64,000 nucleotides of DNA from JBNAVJ01 sp049700455 (lineage in GTDB: Bacteria > Bacteroidota > Ignavibacteria > Tepidaquicellales > Tepidaquicellaceae). The translations under genes and the position numbers were made by a program. The notes under the pieces are model-generated. The model ran no database searches. It had not been told where the DNA came from and was given only the letters and a program-made list of their open reading frames with translations. Below, one piece after another: positions 1 through 8,097 of this stretch (the first letter of the stretch is position 1; the number at the start of each line of letters is the position of its first letter). The stretch covers positions 372,001 through 436,000 of the forward strand of contig JBNAVJ010000001.1 in NCBI GenBank assembly GCA_049700455.1, read 5' to 3'.

Positions 1-2
1 AT

Positions 3-30
3 GGGGCCTCGAAAAAAGGCCCCTATTTAT
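3..30 (+). terminator. Stem-loop, probable terminator of a gene left of the window
   Basis: A 7-bp G+C-rich stem (GGGGCCT at 3-9, AGGCCCC at 17-23) with a 7-nt loop is followed by an AT-rich stretch. The T-run is weak. It probably ends a plus-strand gene outside the window. Confidence 0.4.
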
Positions 31-175
31 TAATTAAGTGCTACTATTATAATAGAGTATTTTCCCTTTTTAAAATAAAAAATTTATATCTAAAAAACTC
101 TAATTTTTGATGTATTTTTCTTCGTTTTCGTTTTGTAATTCTGAAACATACTGCTCAGTAAAATAAATTATAATT

Positions 176-1503
176 CTCAAGTTGACCGCCTAAAATACTT
201 AAGCGGCTTTTATTAATAATGATTTAAACTCTTTTTGTAATTTTGTTCTTTGACTTTACTGGCATTTCATCAATATGTTATGTTGTTCGAAATTATCTAC
301 ATTAATTTGAAACCGTAACTCAGCAAGCATTTCAGTTATAGAAAACGTTGATATATTCTTCTTCGTTAATGATTTGGCTTTTGCACACATATCATTTATG
401 AATGCGTGGGTCAGGAGATTATAGGAAAACATTGATAATGCAATTCTTGATTTAATTGCTCCAATATTTCTGCTTTGGTATCCGTTTAATCCTAAATATT
501 GTTTACTTATTTTGAAGAATACTTCTATGTTCAATCTTATCGGATAAGCAGGCATAATTTCATAAGCGGATAGAGCGGTGCCGGTAGTTACAAGTACCAT
601 CGTAGTGCGATGCGTTGGATGCTTAGTAAAGACCAATTTTACCACCCCACCTGTTTTTAATTCTGCTTTTCGGTTTTCTACACGGTAATTTATTTTACCA
701 GGTTTTATTTTTCTGCTGGATTTAAATCCTTTGATTGTATGTTTTAGATAATTTCTTACATTTGTCTGATGGCCGTTAACTCTGAACACTCCGTTAAACT
801 TTAAACTTGTAAGATGTTGTTTTTTCAGACGACAATAATTCATTATCGGTTCAGTAGCATAATAAGTATCTGCCAATACGTATACTGTTTGGTTGCTGTT
901 GGCTTCGAAACTTTTTAATTGTTCTAATGCTATCTGTGTCTTTTTTCTAAATGTAATTCCGAATTTTAAACACTGTTCTTTCGGAATATCAAAACCATAG
1001 GGTATGATTAATCCTCTGTATGATATAATACTGCAAACTATTTGTTGTCCCTTGACATATGTTTTTGATAGATGGCTAAAATATTTAAACGCTCCATCTA
1101 TATGTTTACCGGTTTTCTTGTTAGTCGTATCATCGAATATAAAATATATTGGTTCGCCTGCTTTTTTCAACAAAAATAAAATTATAAGAGCATAATAATG
1201 ACGAGCTTTTAAAATAATATCAGAAGAATTTATTATAAATGCATTATGTTTACTGCGATGTGTCCCAAAGCCAAGAACTTTTGTCATTTCGCAAAGTGTC
1301 GGTTTAAAAGGAGTCAATAGCAGTGAGAGTAAAAGACTTTGAAAGTGAATCCATTGGCAATCATCAAAAAACAACTGAAGTCCTAATATGAGAAACGTTA
1401 TTTTACTTTGGAAGTCTTTTTATCTTAAACATTTTTCTGATATTTTTGCACTAAGTTTACACTATAAAAACAGTGCTTTAAGTTCAAAACGGTTAACTTA
1501 AGC
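176..1503 (-). mobile_element. IS4-like insertion sequence with terminal inverted repeats
   Basis: CTCAAGTTGACCG at 176-188 is matched as an imperfect inverted repeat by CGGTTAACTTAAG at 1490-1502 (11 of 13 positions). The heptamer TATAATT lies directly outside both ends (169-175 and 1504-1510) and is read as a target-site duplication. The element is about 1.33 kb and carries one transposase gene on the minus strand. The right flank reads as the C-terminal part of a decayed rhomboid gene, so the element landed in that gene. The exact right boundary is uncertain by a base or two. Confidence 0.7.
256..1374 (-). CDS. DDE transposase, IS4/IS701-like
   Basis: This 372-aa protein is the only gene of the insertion sequence and should catalyse its cut-and-paste transposition. 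A DDE triad can be proposed from spacing and context: Asp81/82 in FDDTTNKKTGKH, Asp169 in VLADTYYAT, and Glu284 in a segment that reads R-x3-E-x6-K with a downstream Q-x-R, the pattern of the IS4-type YREK signature. The frame has no internal stop or frameshift, so the copy may still be active. The family assignment (IS4 or the related IS701) comes from motif recognition only. Confidence 0.8.
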   Translation of the reverse strand: MFFDDCQWIHFQSLLLSLLLTPFKPTLCEMTKVLGFGTHRSKHNAFIINSSDIILKARHYYALIILFLLKKAGEPIYFIFDDTTNKKTGKHIDGAFKYFSHLSKTYVKGQQIVCSIISYRGLIIPYGFDIPKEQCLKFGITFRKKTQIALEQLKSFEANSNQTVYVLADTYYATEPIMNYCRLKKQHLTSLKFNGVFRVNGHQTNVRNYLKHTIKGFKSSRKIKPGKINYRVENRKAELKTGGVVKLVFTKHPTHRTTMVLVTTGTALSAYEIMPAYPIRLNIEVFFKISKQYLGLNGYQSRNIGAIKSRIALSMFSYNLLTHAFINDMCAKAKSLTKKNISTFSITEMLAELRFQINVDNFEQHNILMKCQ

Positions 1504-1890
1504 TATAATTACTATTTCCATCTTCTGGTTCTTCTTTTCTCTTATATGTTGAGGGTAGATGTTCAGGTCTTCTAAAAGTAACAGCACAATTTAAACTAAT
1601 TAGTACCCTTAAAAGATATATTTTAAACAATATATGCAAATTTACAGGTAGGACTTCTCATACAATATCATCATAGAAAAATCTAACTAATAGAGATACA
1701 GATATAGAACAATATTCCACTTCTTCTAAAAGCACCCATAAAGAAAAGATACTGAGCAAGTCCGTAAATGAATTAGCCTCCGACTCTATGTAGTATACTA
1801 AAGGTCCGATGAGACAAACCAACCAAAAGAATGATTTTTCTATTCTGATAGTGAACCGAAGAAAATAAACTTTGTAGCAACATTGTTATC
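1504..1890 (-). pseudogene. Decayed rhomboid-family gene, interrupted by the IS
   Basis: Translated on the minus strand with frameshifts, this stretch matches the C-terminal two thirds of the intact rhomboid at 2505-3179. A first block reads FIYGLAQYLFFMGAFR against LIYGFATYLFFMGAFR. A second reads like SISVSLLVRFFYDDIV, stop, EVLPVNLHILF, and then a charged tail. In-frame stops and at least one frame change are present, and the catalytic GSSG motif is not conserved. The N-terminal third is missing. The insertion sequence sits in the region coding for the charged tail. A lysine-rich stretch left of the element (about 95-150) may be the rest of that tail. Confidence 0.8.
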
Positions 1891-1929
1891 TAATACACCA
1901 TAGCTGTACAATACTTGAGAAAAGAAAAG

Positions 1930-2508
1930 TTACTTACTCTTGGATAAGTTTTTCAACTCTTTATACCTAAAACAACTTTTTATATGGTCATTAATAATGC
2001 CACCTGCCTGGAGAAACGCATAGCAAATAGTTGTTCCAACGAAGCAAAATCCTCGCTGTTTAAGATCCTTGCTGATTTTGTCAGAGAGTGGACTATGTGT
2101 GGGGATATTATTTTGTTTTTCCCATTTGTTATGAATTACCTTTCCGTTCGTGAAACTCCAGATATATTCATCAAAACTCCCAACCTCTTTTCGAATTCTA
2201 AGAAAGGCTCTAGCATTCGTTATAGCAGCCGTGATTTTTACCCGATTCCTAATAATACGAGAGTCAACAAGTAGTCGTTCAATGTAAAAATCTGTATATC
2301 TTGCAATTTTGTTTGGGTTAAAATTGCTGAAAGCAGCTTTTATATTGTTTCTTTTTTTGAGTACAATATTCCAGCTTAAACCAGCTTGAAAAACATCGAG
2401 TAATACAAATTCAAACCATTTCCAATTGCTGTGTACAGGAACTCCCCACTTTTTATCATGATACTTCATTAGTTCGTTACCTGATAAAGACCAGGGACAT
2501 CTAGTCAG
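1930..2508 (-). CDS. tag: DNA-3-methyladenine glycosylase I
   Basis: Tag removes 3-methyladenine from alkylated DNA in base-excision repair. Family signatures run the whole length: YHDKKWGVPV, FQAGLSWNIVLKKR, IIRNRVKI, GFCFVGTTICYAF and the zinc-ligand segment NDHIKSC. The first ATG in frame is at 2469, which would drop the conserved N-terminal RCPWSLSGNEL with its zinc-binding Cys. That segment is encoded in frame immediately upstream, but no ATG, GTG or TTG precedes it before a stop. The only candidate is a CTG at 2508 that overlaps the TGA of the upstream rhomboid gene. I annotate from that CTG (192 aa). A sequence error or start-codon decay is possible. The function call is firm and the start is not. 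Confidence 0.85.
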   Translation of the reverse strand: MTRCPWSLSGNELMKYHDKKWGVPVHSNWKWFEFVLLDVFQAGLSWNIVLKKRNNIKAAFSNFNPNKIARYTDFYIERLLVDSRIIRNRVKITAAITNARAFLRIRKEVGSFDEYIWSFTNGKVIHNKWEKQNNIPTHSPLSDKISKDLKQRGFCFVGTTICYAFLQAGGIINDHIKSCFRYKELKNLSKSK

Positions 2509-3179
2509 GAAGTTTTTTTTTCATCTTTATTTTTTGAATTTAACATTTCCCAATTATTTTCTGGTAGTTGAGTCATATCTTCATCATCAGATTCTTCCTC
2601 CCACTCATATTTAACAGGTAATGGTTCTGATTTCCTAAATACGATTGCACAGATTAATCCCACTAGTGCCCCGGCAAGATGTGCCTCAAAAGATATGTGG
2701 GGATCTACCGGAAGTACTCCCCAAATAATACCTCCATATAAAAACGTTACCAACAAAGCTACAGCTATAGAACTCGAATCCTTTCTGAAAGCTCCCATAA
2801 AAAAAAGATACGTAGCAAATCCATAGATCAATCCACTGGAGCCAATGTGATATGCAGACCGTCCAATACTCCACACAATAAGACCCTGCATAAAGTATAT
2901 AATCAGAAATACTTTCAAGGCCGTTCGAAAATAGACATAAAACAGGAAAAAAAGCAAAACAAAAATTGCAGACGTATTTGAAATCAGGTGGGAAAAATCT
3001 GAATGGATGAGTGGTGAAGTAATAATTTTAAAGAGTCCTGTTATTGACCTTGGATAAACTCCCAGAAAATATATATCTATTTTTGAAAGAAGTTCAAAAA
3101 TCTTTACCAACCAGAGCAAAACCGTAAAAGCAGTTGCAATAATAAGAGCGATTCGTATTTTTACTTTTTCTTCAGACAC
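2505..3179 (-). CDS. Rhomboid family intramembrane serine protease
   Basis: The protein is 224 aa with about six hydrophobic segments. It carries the expected catalytic elements: HxxxN at His64-Asn68 (HLISN), the nucleophile Ser115 in GSSG, and His167 in EAHLAGALVG. It should cleave transmembrane substrates within the inner membrane. Its C-terminus (residues 185-224) is a strongly acidic then lysine-rich cytoplasmic tail. It is followed on the same strand by tag with a 4-base overlap. A decayed paralogue lies beyond tag at 1504-1890. Confidence 0.88.
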   Translation of the reverse strand: MSEEKVKIRIALIIATAFTVLLWLVKIFELLSKIDIYFLGVYPRSITGLFKIITSPLIHSDFSHLISNTSAIFVLLFFLFYVYFRTALKVFLIIYFMQGLIVWSIGRSAYHIGSSGLIYGFATYLFFMGAFRKDSSSIAVALLVTFLYGGIIWGVLPVDPHISFEAHLAGALVGLICAIVFRKSEPLPVKYEWEEESDDEDMTQLPENNWEMLNSKNKDEKKTS

Positions 3180-3343
3180 GCAAAAAAGTTAGAAAAACTA
3201 ATTCTCTGATAAAAGTTAAAAGTTATTATTTACCATCTGTTAGGAAAGGTGATTTTATTTATGAGTTCAAATAGGAATATTTTTTCATATCTTATGAACA
3301 TAATAAGACAGATATTTGTTATTTTTTAATTACTGTTACAGAT

Positions 3344-4339
3344 ATGAAAGAGAAGTTCAGAGAACTGAAGAAGGTGATTGAAAGATCTCGAAATGTTATC
3401 CTCACCACACACCTAATACCTGACGGGGATGCAATAGGAAGTGAACTTGCTTTTTATAAATACCTTAAAAAGAAAGGTAAGAAGGTAAAAATTATTAATC
3501 ATTCCTTTACTCCGTCTTACCTTACTTTTCTTGACCCACGAAAGGTAATTACTGTCTTTCGTAACAATAAAGAACAGAATTCCAGGTTAGTTCAAAAAGC
3601 AGATACTGTTTTTGTTATTGATACAAACGATTACTCCCGCACAAATACAATGGAACAGGTTATTAAAGAATCTGGAGCATTTAAGATTTGTATTGATCAC
3701 CACCTTAATACAAATAAGGATTTGTTTGACCTTGTTATCTCCGATACCTCCAGTCCCGCTACTTCTCAACTGCTGTTTGATTTTTTTACATATGAAGACG
3801 TCAATATTATTGATAAAGATATAGCAACCTCTCTATATGCAGGAATAATGACTGATACTGGTTCTTTCCGTTATCCTCGAACAACAGAGAAAACTTTTCT
3901 AACTGCAGCAGAGTTAGTTAGAAGAGGTGCAGATCCTGTAAGAATCTACGACAAAATTTTTTGTAATGTAGCTGAAGAAAAAGTTAGACTTTTTGCAAGG
4001 TTTATAGAAAGTCTTTCTTTTCATTACAACGGCAGAGTAGTAATTGGAACTATTACATTGCAAGATTTTAAGGATTTTAGGTCTGATGTTTCAGATGTGG
4101 AAGGCTTTTCCTCTTATATAATGTCTATACAAAACGTTAAAATAGGTTTTGTTATAGTAGAACTCAAAGATAAAATCAAACTTTCATTCCGTTCCAAAGG
4201 GAATATAAGGGTCAATCTACTTGCAAAGAAATTTGGTGGGGGTGGGCATAAAAATGCTGCAGGGGCAACAGTATTTGGAAAAAGCGTTGAAATGGTAAAG
4301 TTCGAATTACTTAACTCCCTTAGATATATACTTGATTAA
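3344..4339 (+). CDS. nrnA: DHH/DHHA1 phosphoesterase, NrnA-type (nanoRNase / pAp phosphatase)
   Basis: This 331-aa protein has the DHH-family metal motifs: DGDAIGS near residue 27, VIDTND near 91, DHH at 118-120 and the DTGSFRYP segment. It ends in the DHHA1 substrate-binding glycine loop GGGGHKNAAG near 298. Family members degrade oligoribonucleotides of 2-5 nt and dephosphorylate 3'-phosphoadenosine 5'-phosphate in the cytoplasm. The gene stands alone. Its 3' end overlaps the convergent RNase H-like gene by 33 bp. Confidence 0.88.
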   Translation: MKEKFRELKKVIERSRNVILTTHLIPDGDAIGSELAFYKYLKKKGKKVKIINHSFTPSYLTFLDPRKVITVFRNNKEQNSRLVQKADTVFVIDTNDYSRTNTMEQVIKESGAFKICIDHHLNTNKDLFDLVISDTSSPATSQLLFDFFTYEDVNIIDKDIATSLYAGIMTDTGSFRYPRTTEKTFLTAAELVRRGADPVRIYDKIFCNVAEEKVRLFARFIESLSFHYNGRVVIGTITLQDFKDFRSDVSDVEGFSSYIMSIQNVKIGFVIVELKDKIKLSFRSKGNIRVNLLAKKFGGGGHKNAAGATVFGKSVEMVKFELLNSLRYILD

Positions 4340-4777
4340 TGTTTCCTTAGCAAGTTTATCGGCATATTCATTCCATCTGTAATTTGAATGTGCTGGGATT
4401 TTCACCCACTCAATTTTAATTGTATTGTTTTTCATAAATTGTACATAGTTAATAGAAACTTTTTTCTTCGCTTTCCAGCCTCCTGTAGCCCACATATAGA
4501 GACCAAGATAATCATAATATATTCTAATAGTTTGTATATTATGAATTTTACACCATTTTAGCGTTTCTATAATACCCCGTATTTCCCCTGCTATTTGATG
4601 AGAACCATCAACCTCCTCAGGATTAACAACCCCTGTAAGTTCTGTCACAATTTCTCCATCTTTCCTGATTACCGAAGCATAGGTTGTTACTTCATCTCTA
4701 TATGCTCCGTCAACATCAGCTTCATATCCAATATTCTTGTATATCGCATCTAACTTTTTAATAGTTTTTTTTAACAT
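4307..4777 (-). CDS. RNase H-fold protein (type 1 RNase HI-like)
   Basis: The 156-aa protein shows the four carboxylates of RNase HI in order: Asp23 in DVDGAYRDE, Glu65 in AGEIRGIIETL, Asp89 in IYYDYLGLY and Asp140 in RWNEYADKLA, plus His130 in IPAHS. It should cleave RNA in RNA:DNA hybrids. The central block with W97, W101 and several lysines (GGWKAKKK) matches the usual substrate-handle region. It diverges from the classical YTDGS start, so a cellular role other than RnhA cannot be excluded. The gene converges on nrnA with a 33-bp coding overlap. Confidence 0.8.
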   Translation of the reverse strand: MLKKTIKKLDAIYKNIGYEADVDGAYRDEVTTYASVIRKDGEIVTELTGVVNPEEVDGSHQIAGEIRGIIETLKWCKIHNIQTIRIYYDYLGLYMWATGGWKAKKKVSINYVQFMKNNTIKIEWVKIPAHSNYRWNEYADKLAKETLIKYISKGVK

Positions 4778-4980
4778 AAGAGGAAATATATTTAATCTTC
4801 ACAGAATATATCCTTCTTCTCAGTTATTACCCACCTTAATAGGCAACTTGAGAGGGAGTAACAGGAAACAATGTTTTAATATAGGAAGAGTGTTTTATTA
4901 TTTCAGCAAATTTAGCAGGAAACTTTCGATGCCAACCGATTTTCATTTCTTTAGTATGCCTTGTTTAGTATTTTAATTAT

Positions 4981-5580
4981 ATGAAAATAAATAAAACCTT
5001 TAGAGAAATACTTATTATAGTTGTTGTGGCTACTTTAGTCGGCTTACTCTGGAACTGGATTAATCCAAAAGGACTTCCTTTAATTAACACAACTGAACGT
5101 TATAGTAAAAAAGATACTGTTGAAAGTCAATACCAACTACTTATAGGGAAGGAATATTATGATCCTAATTATGAATTAATGAACAATGTTGAACCTTTAG
5201 ATAACCCGAGATACAATAAGAAGGGAAAGTTTGTTGAGCCTCAAAAGATTAATCTTTCTACTGCAAAGAAGCTATTTGATATTGGAGCTTTATTTATTGA
5301 TGCAAGACTTCAGGAAGAATATAACAACGAACATATTCAGAATGCTATAAATTTACCTTATGCAGAGTTTCATAAAAAATCAAAAGAAGAACAGCTTCAA
5401 TTAATGCAAAAATATACAAGGAATAGGTATCTTATTATTGTTGTTTATTGTTCTGGGGGGGAGTGTGAGGTAAGTATTGATCTTGCATATGATATTGCAA
5501 GGCTTGGTTATCATACAACAAATATTTATACGGGGGGTTTTGAAGAATGGAAAAAGGCTGGTTATCCAACAAGTAAATAA
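4981..5580 (+). CDS. Membrane-anchored rhodanese-domain protein
   Basis: A single N-terminal membrane segment (about residues 9-26) is followed by a linker of about 60 residues and a rhodanese domain (about 88-199). The active-site loop is YCSGGEC with nucleophile Cys157. The domain entry motif FIDARLQEEYNNEHI and the end motif YTGGFEEWKKAGYP are typical. The catalytic domain should face the periplasm. It is the first gene of a three-gene operon: the next start is 2 bases after its stop. The role is probably sulfur or thiol transfer outside the cytoplasm (inferred from context). Confidence 0.85.
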   Translation: MKINKTFREILIIVVVATLVGLLWNWINPKGLPLINTTERYSKKDTVESQYQLLIGKEYYDPNYELMNNVEPLDNPRYNKKGKFVEPQKINLSTAKKLFDIGALFIDARLQEEYNNEHIQNAINLPYAEFHKKSKEEQLQLMQKYTRNRYLIIVVYCSGGECEVSIDLAYDIARLGYHTTNIYTGGFEEWKKAGYPTSK

Positions 5581-5582
5581 CT

Positions 5583-6047
5583 ATGAAAAAACTTTTATAT
5601 AATAGATTTTCAATATTTGTTTTAAGGCTTGTTATAGGAGGGCTGTTTATTTATGCTGCTATAGGAAAGATAGCAGATCCGCAGGGATTTGCTAATGCAA
5701 TTTATCGCTATGAAGTGTTACCTGCGTATTTTGTTAATATCCCTGCTATAATACTGCCTTTTATCGAATTCATAGCTGGTTTGTTTCTCTTACTTGGGAT
5801 TTATAAGCAGGGAAGTTCTTTTCTGATTTCTGGAATGTTAAGTTTTTTTATAATACTGTTACTCTCAGCTTACTTGAGGAACTTAACAATTGATTGTGGC
5901 TGTTTTTACCTTGAAAATACTTCTACAAAAGGAGATATTATAACAAGTATTATAAGGGATCTGTTTATGCTGGCTGCAAGTTTAATAATTTACAGATTCA
6001 ACATAATGAATAAAGCAACTATTACAACAAATAATCTAAACAGTTAA
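5583..6047 (+). CDS. MauE/DoxX-family redox-associated membrane protein
   Basis: This 154-aa protein has four predicted membrane segments. The start reads VLRLVIGGLFIYAAIGKIADPQ, which is split here as VLRLVIGGLFIY then AAIGKIADPQ, and is typical of the DoxX/MauE group. A Cys105-Gly-Cys107 pair lies in the loop after the third segment (TIDCGCFYL) and would suit thiol electron transfer. It sits between the rhodanese protein and the DUF1573 protein, 2 and 5 bases away. The start context TAACTATGAAAAAACTT is nearly identical to that of the next gene. The exact partner is unknown. Confidence 0.8.
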   Translation: MKKLLYNRFSIFVLRLVIGGLFIYAAIGKIADPQGFANAIYRYEVLPAYFVNIPAIILPFIEFIAGLFLLLGIYKQGSSFLISGMLSFFIILLLSAYLRNLTIDCGCFYLENTSTKGDIITSIIRDLFMLAASLIIYRFNIMNKATITTNNLNS

Positions 6048-6052
6048 TAACT

Positions 6053-6496
6053 ATGAAAAAACTTATTTTTTCAAAATTTGGTAAGCTGAGCTTTTTTGCT
6101 CTGGGACTTGGTATAATTGCTGTTACTTTAACTCTTGCTGTAACAAATTCAAAAATAACTGCTTCTTTAAAAGCCCCAAAAATCGTTTTTAAAGAAGATA
6201 TTCATGATTTTGGAAAAGTAGAGCGTGGGCCAGAACTTCAATATAATTTCAAGTTCACCAACAAAGGGAATGCTCCTTTAATAATTGAACGGGTTCAAAC
6301 ATCCTGTGGTTGTACTGGAGCAACCGTTGGCGAAAAAACTGAATACAAAAAGGGTGAAAGTGGAGAGATTAGAGTAACATTCCAAACCCAGGGCAGAAGC
6401 GGTCAACAGGAAAAAAGTATCGTTGTATTTTCAAATGATCCTGAAACACCTCAAAAAGAGCTTAAGGTAAGATGTTTCGTAATTGATCCTCAATAA
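6053..6496 (+). CDS. DUF1573 domain protein, exported
   Basis: An N-terminal hydrophobic segment (about residues 12-31) precedes a DUF1573 domain, an Ig-like fold, with HDFGKVERG near 51 and the motif TSCGCTGA holding Cys85 and Cys87. The domain is common in Bacteroidota envelope proteins and its biochemical role is not established. The CGC motif parallels the CGC of the preceding MauE-like protein. It is the last gene of the operon and is followed by a clear terminator. Confidence 0.85.
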   Translation: MKKLIFSKFGKLSFFALGLGIIAVTLTLAVTNSKITASLKAPKIVFKEDIHDFGKVERGPELQYNFKFTNKGNAPLIIERVQTSCGCTGATVGEKTEYKKGESGEIRVTFQTQGRSGQQEKSIVVFSNDPETPQKELKVRCFVIDPQ

Positions 6497-6517
6497 TGTC
6501 CTGTTTCCAACATTTTT

Positions 6518-6550
6518 TAAAAAAGGGTGATTTTGAATCACCTTTTTTTA
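6518..6550. terminator. Bidirectional rho-independent terminator
   Basis: A 7-bp stem GGTGATT (6526-6532) and AATCACC (6536-6542) with loop TTG is flanked by an A-run on the left and a T-run on the right. It can terminate the rhodanese operon from the left and the MATE gene from the right. The MATE stop codon lies inside its T-run. Confidence 0.85.
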
Positions 6551-7879
6551 TATCTTGACCTTCTTTTTTTTCCACCTTCCTGTTTTAAACAGAAGTGCAA
6601 TCAATATACCCTTGAAAAAAACTGTTATACATATTGCTATCCAGATTCCTGTTAGCCCAAAATAAGAAGAAAAAATTCCACTCAACGGAATTCTAAGGAA
6701 ATTCAGAGGCATTGCTACAAGGGTTGGGGGAAGTGTGTCGCCGGCACCAATAAAAGCTCCTGTCAAAATAATTTCTGCTGCAGAAAAAATTTGTACAAGT
6801 GACGATATCTTATTATACATAGAAGCAGCAGTGATAACATCATTATCATTGGTAAAAATCATAGCAATTTCACGACTGAATATAAACAATATAACAGAAT
6901 ATATTAGAACAACAAAAGCGCTAACTCCAAAAATCTTCCAAGCAAGGGTTTCAGCTCGTTTAGTATTACCAGCTCCTACATTTTGCCCTACAAGAATAGT
7001 TGAAGCAAGTGAAAACCCAACTGTTATCTGAAATATTAGTGATTCTGATCTGTGCCCAATTCCAAGTGACGCAAAACCTACTGTACCATAATCAGCCACA
7101 TACTTAGATACTAAAACATATATAAGAGAAAATGCTACTCCACTGATTGAGGTTGGAACTCCTATACGAAAAGTCTCTTTAATTAAAGGTAAATTCACTT
7201 TATATAAAAGGAATGAAAATATAAGGTTTCTTTTAAGCAAGACTTTATATCCTATAATAGCCGAAAAGGCAAAAGATATAAGAGTTGAAAGTGCTGCCCC
7301 AACAATTCCATAGCCTTCAAAAAGCCCCTCAATTCCAAAAATGAGCAGCGGTGCAAATATAAAATTCAAAGTAATTGCAAGCAACAATAGGTAAAATGGC
7401 ATTCTCGTGTTTCCATATCCACGAAAAATTGAAGCAACAGTCAGAAGTAATATCACACAAGGCAACCCAAGTAAAAGGACGGTTAAGTATTTTAAGGCAA
7501 GTTCAGACTGTTCTGGAGAAGTGTTCATTATTTGGAAAAGTGGACGTAATAAGGGGATAAGAAAAATTCCCAGAACAAAAGAAAAAATCACAGTATTTAC
7601 CAAGTTCTGTGAAGCAACGGTTTTCGCTGAAAATAAATCTTGTCCTCCAACTTTCTGCGCTATCAGTGTATTGGTAGCAGTAGAAATAATCTCCCCAAGA
7701 GCAAGAACCCCCCACACTACAAAGGTTGCAATTGTAAGAGCTGCAAGATTTAAACTATTTATTTTTCCTACCCAGAACGCATCTACAATGACAAACAAAG
7801 ACCTAACAACTGTTTGTAATACAGCGGGAATAGCAAGCGATATAATAAGTTTCCTGTCCGACAAATTTTTCATAAACAA
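6548..7879 (-). CDS. MATE-family multidrug efflux transporter
   Basis: The 443-aa protein has twelve predicted membrane segments arranged as two similar halves, as in MatE proteins. Typical segments include the N-terminal ISLAIPAVLQTVVRSLF, FWVGKINSLNLAAL near residue 36 and VGQNVGAGNTKRAE near 295. MATE proteins export organic cations or drugs in exchange for Na+ or H+. The gene stands alone between a terminator and a divergent promoter region that holds an inverted repeat. Confidence 0.88.
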   Translation of the reverse strand: MFMKNLSDRKLIISLAIPAVLQTVVRSLFVIVDAFWVGKINSLNLAALTIATFVVWGVLALGEIISTATNTLIAQKVGGQDLFSAKTVASQNLVNTVIFSFVLGIFLIPLLRPLFQIMNTSPEQSELALKYLTVLLLGLPCVILLLTVASIFRGYGNTRMPFYLLLLAITLNFIFAPLLIFGIEGLFEGYGIVGAALSTLISFAFSAIIGYKVLLKRNLIFSFLLYKVNLPLIKETFRIGVPTSISGVAFSLIYVLVSKYVADYGTVGFASLGIGHRSESLIFQITVGFSLASTILVGQNVGAGNTKRAETLAWKIFGVSAFVVLIYSVILFIFSREIAMIFTNDNDVITAASMYNKISSLVQIFSAAEIILTGAFIGAGDTLPPTLVAMPLNFLRIPLSGIFSSYFGLTGIWIAICITVFFKGILIALLFKTGRWKKKKVKI

Positions 7880-7902
7880 AAAGTGAAACTACTTTAAATA
7901 AA

Positions 7903-7933
7903 ATTAATCTAAAAGGAATTATGTTAGATTAAT
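7903..7933. promoter_or_regulatory. Perfect inverted repeat in divergent intergenic region
   Basis: ATTAATCTAA (7903-7912) and TTAGATTAAT (7924-7933) form a perfect 10-bp inverted repeat with an 11-bp spacer, in the non-coding region between the divergent MATE gene and the TPR-SPOR operon. The centre-to-centre spacing of about two helical turns fits a dimeric repressor site. It could instead be a transcript hairpin. No adjacent regulator gene was seen. Confidence 0.4.
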
Positions 7934-8085
7934 CTTACTCACAGCTTTTTAAAATTATAAACATATTTTTAATTTTGTTCAGTGTTTTATTTATAAAATG
8001 GAGTATTTTTAAAAATACATTAAATAAAATTTTCTGTTTTATCTTAAGAATTAATCGGCTAAATTTATACAAAATAAAATCTTGC

Positions 8086-8097
8086 GGAGGGCACTTG
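8086..8097 (+). promoter_or_regulatory. Strong Shine-Dalgarno ahead of a TTG start
   Basis: GGAGG at 8086-8090 lies 4 nt upstream of TTG at 8095-8097, in frame with the TPR-SPOR gene. The upstream 40-codon extension of the frame (from a TTG at 7975) has no such site and reads as AT-rich non-coding sequence. This decides the start. Confidence 0.7.

Noticed and set aside
180..215. CCGC/GCGG stem left of the transposase as its terminator
   Set aside because: The T-rich side is on the plus strand, whereas the transposase is on the minus strand.
7975..8094. Upstream extension of the TPR-SPOR frame from a TTG
   Set aside because: No Shine-Dalgarno, AT-rich and unlike coding sequence; GGAGG fits the TTG at 8095.
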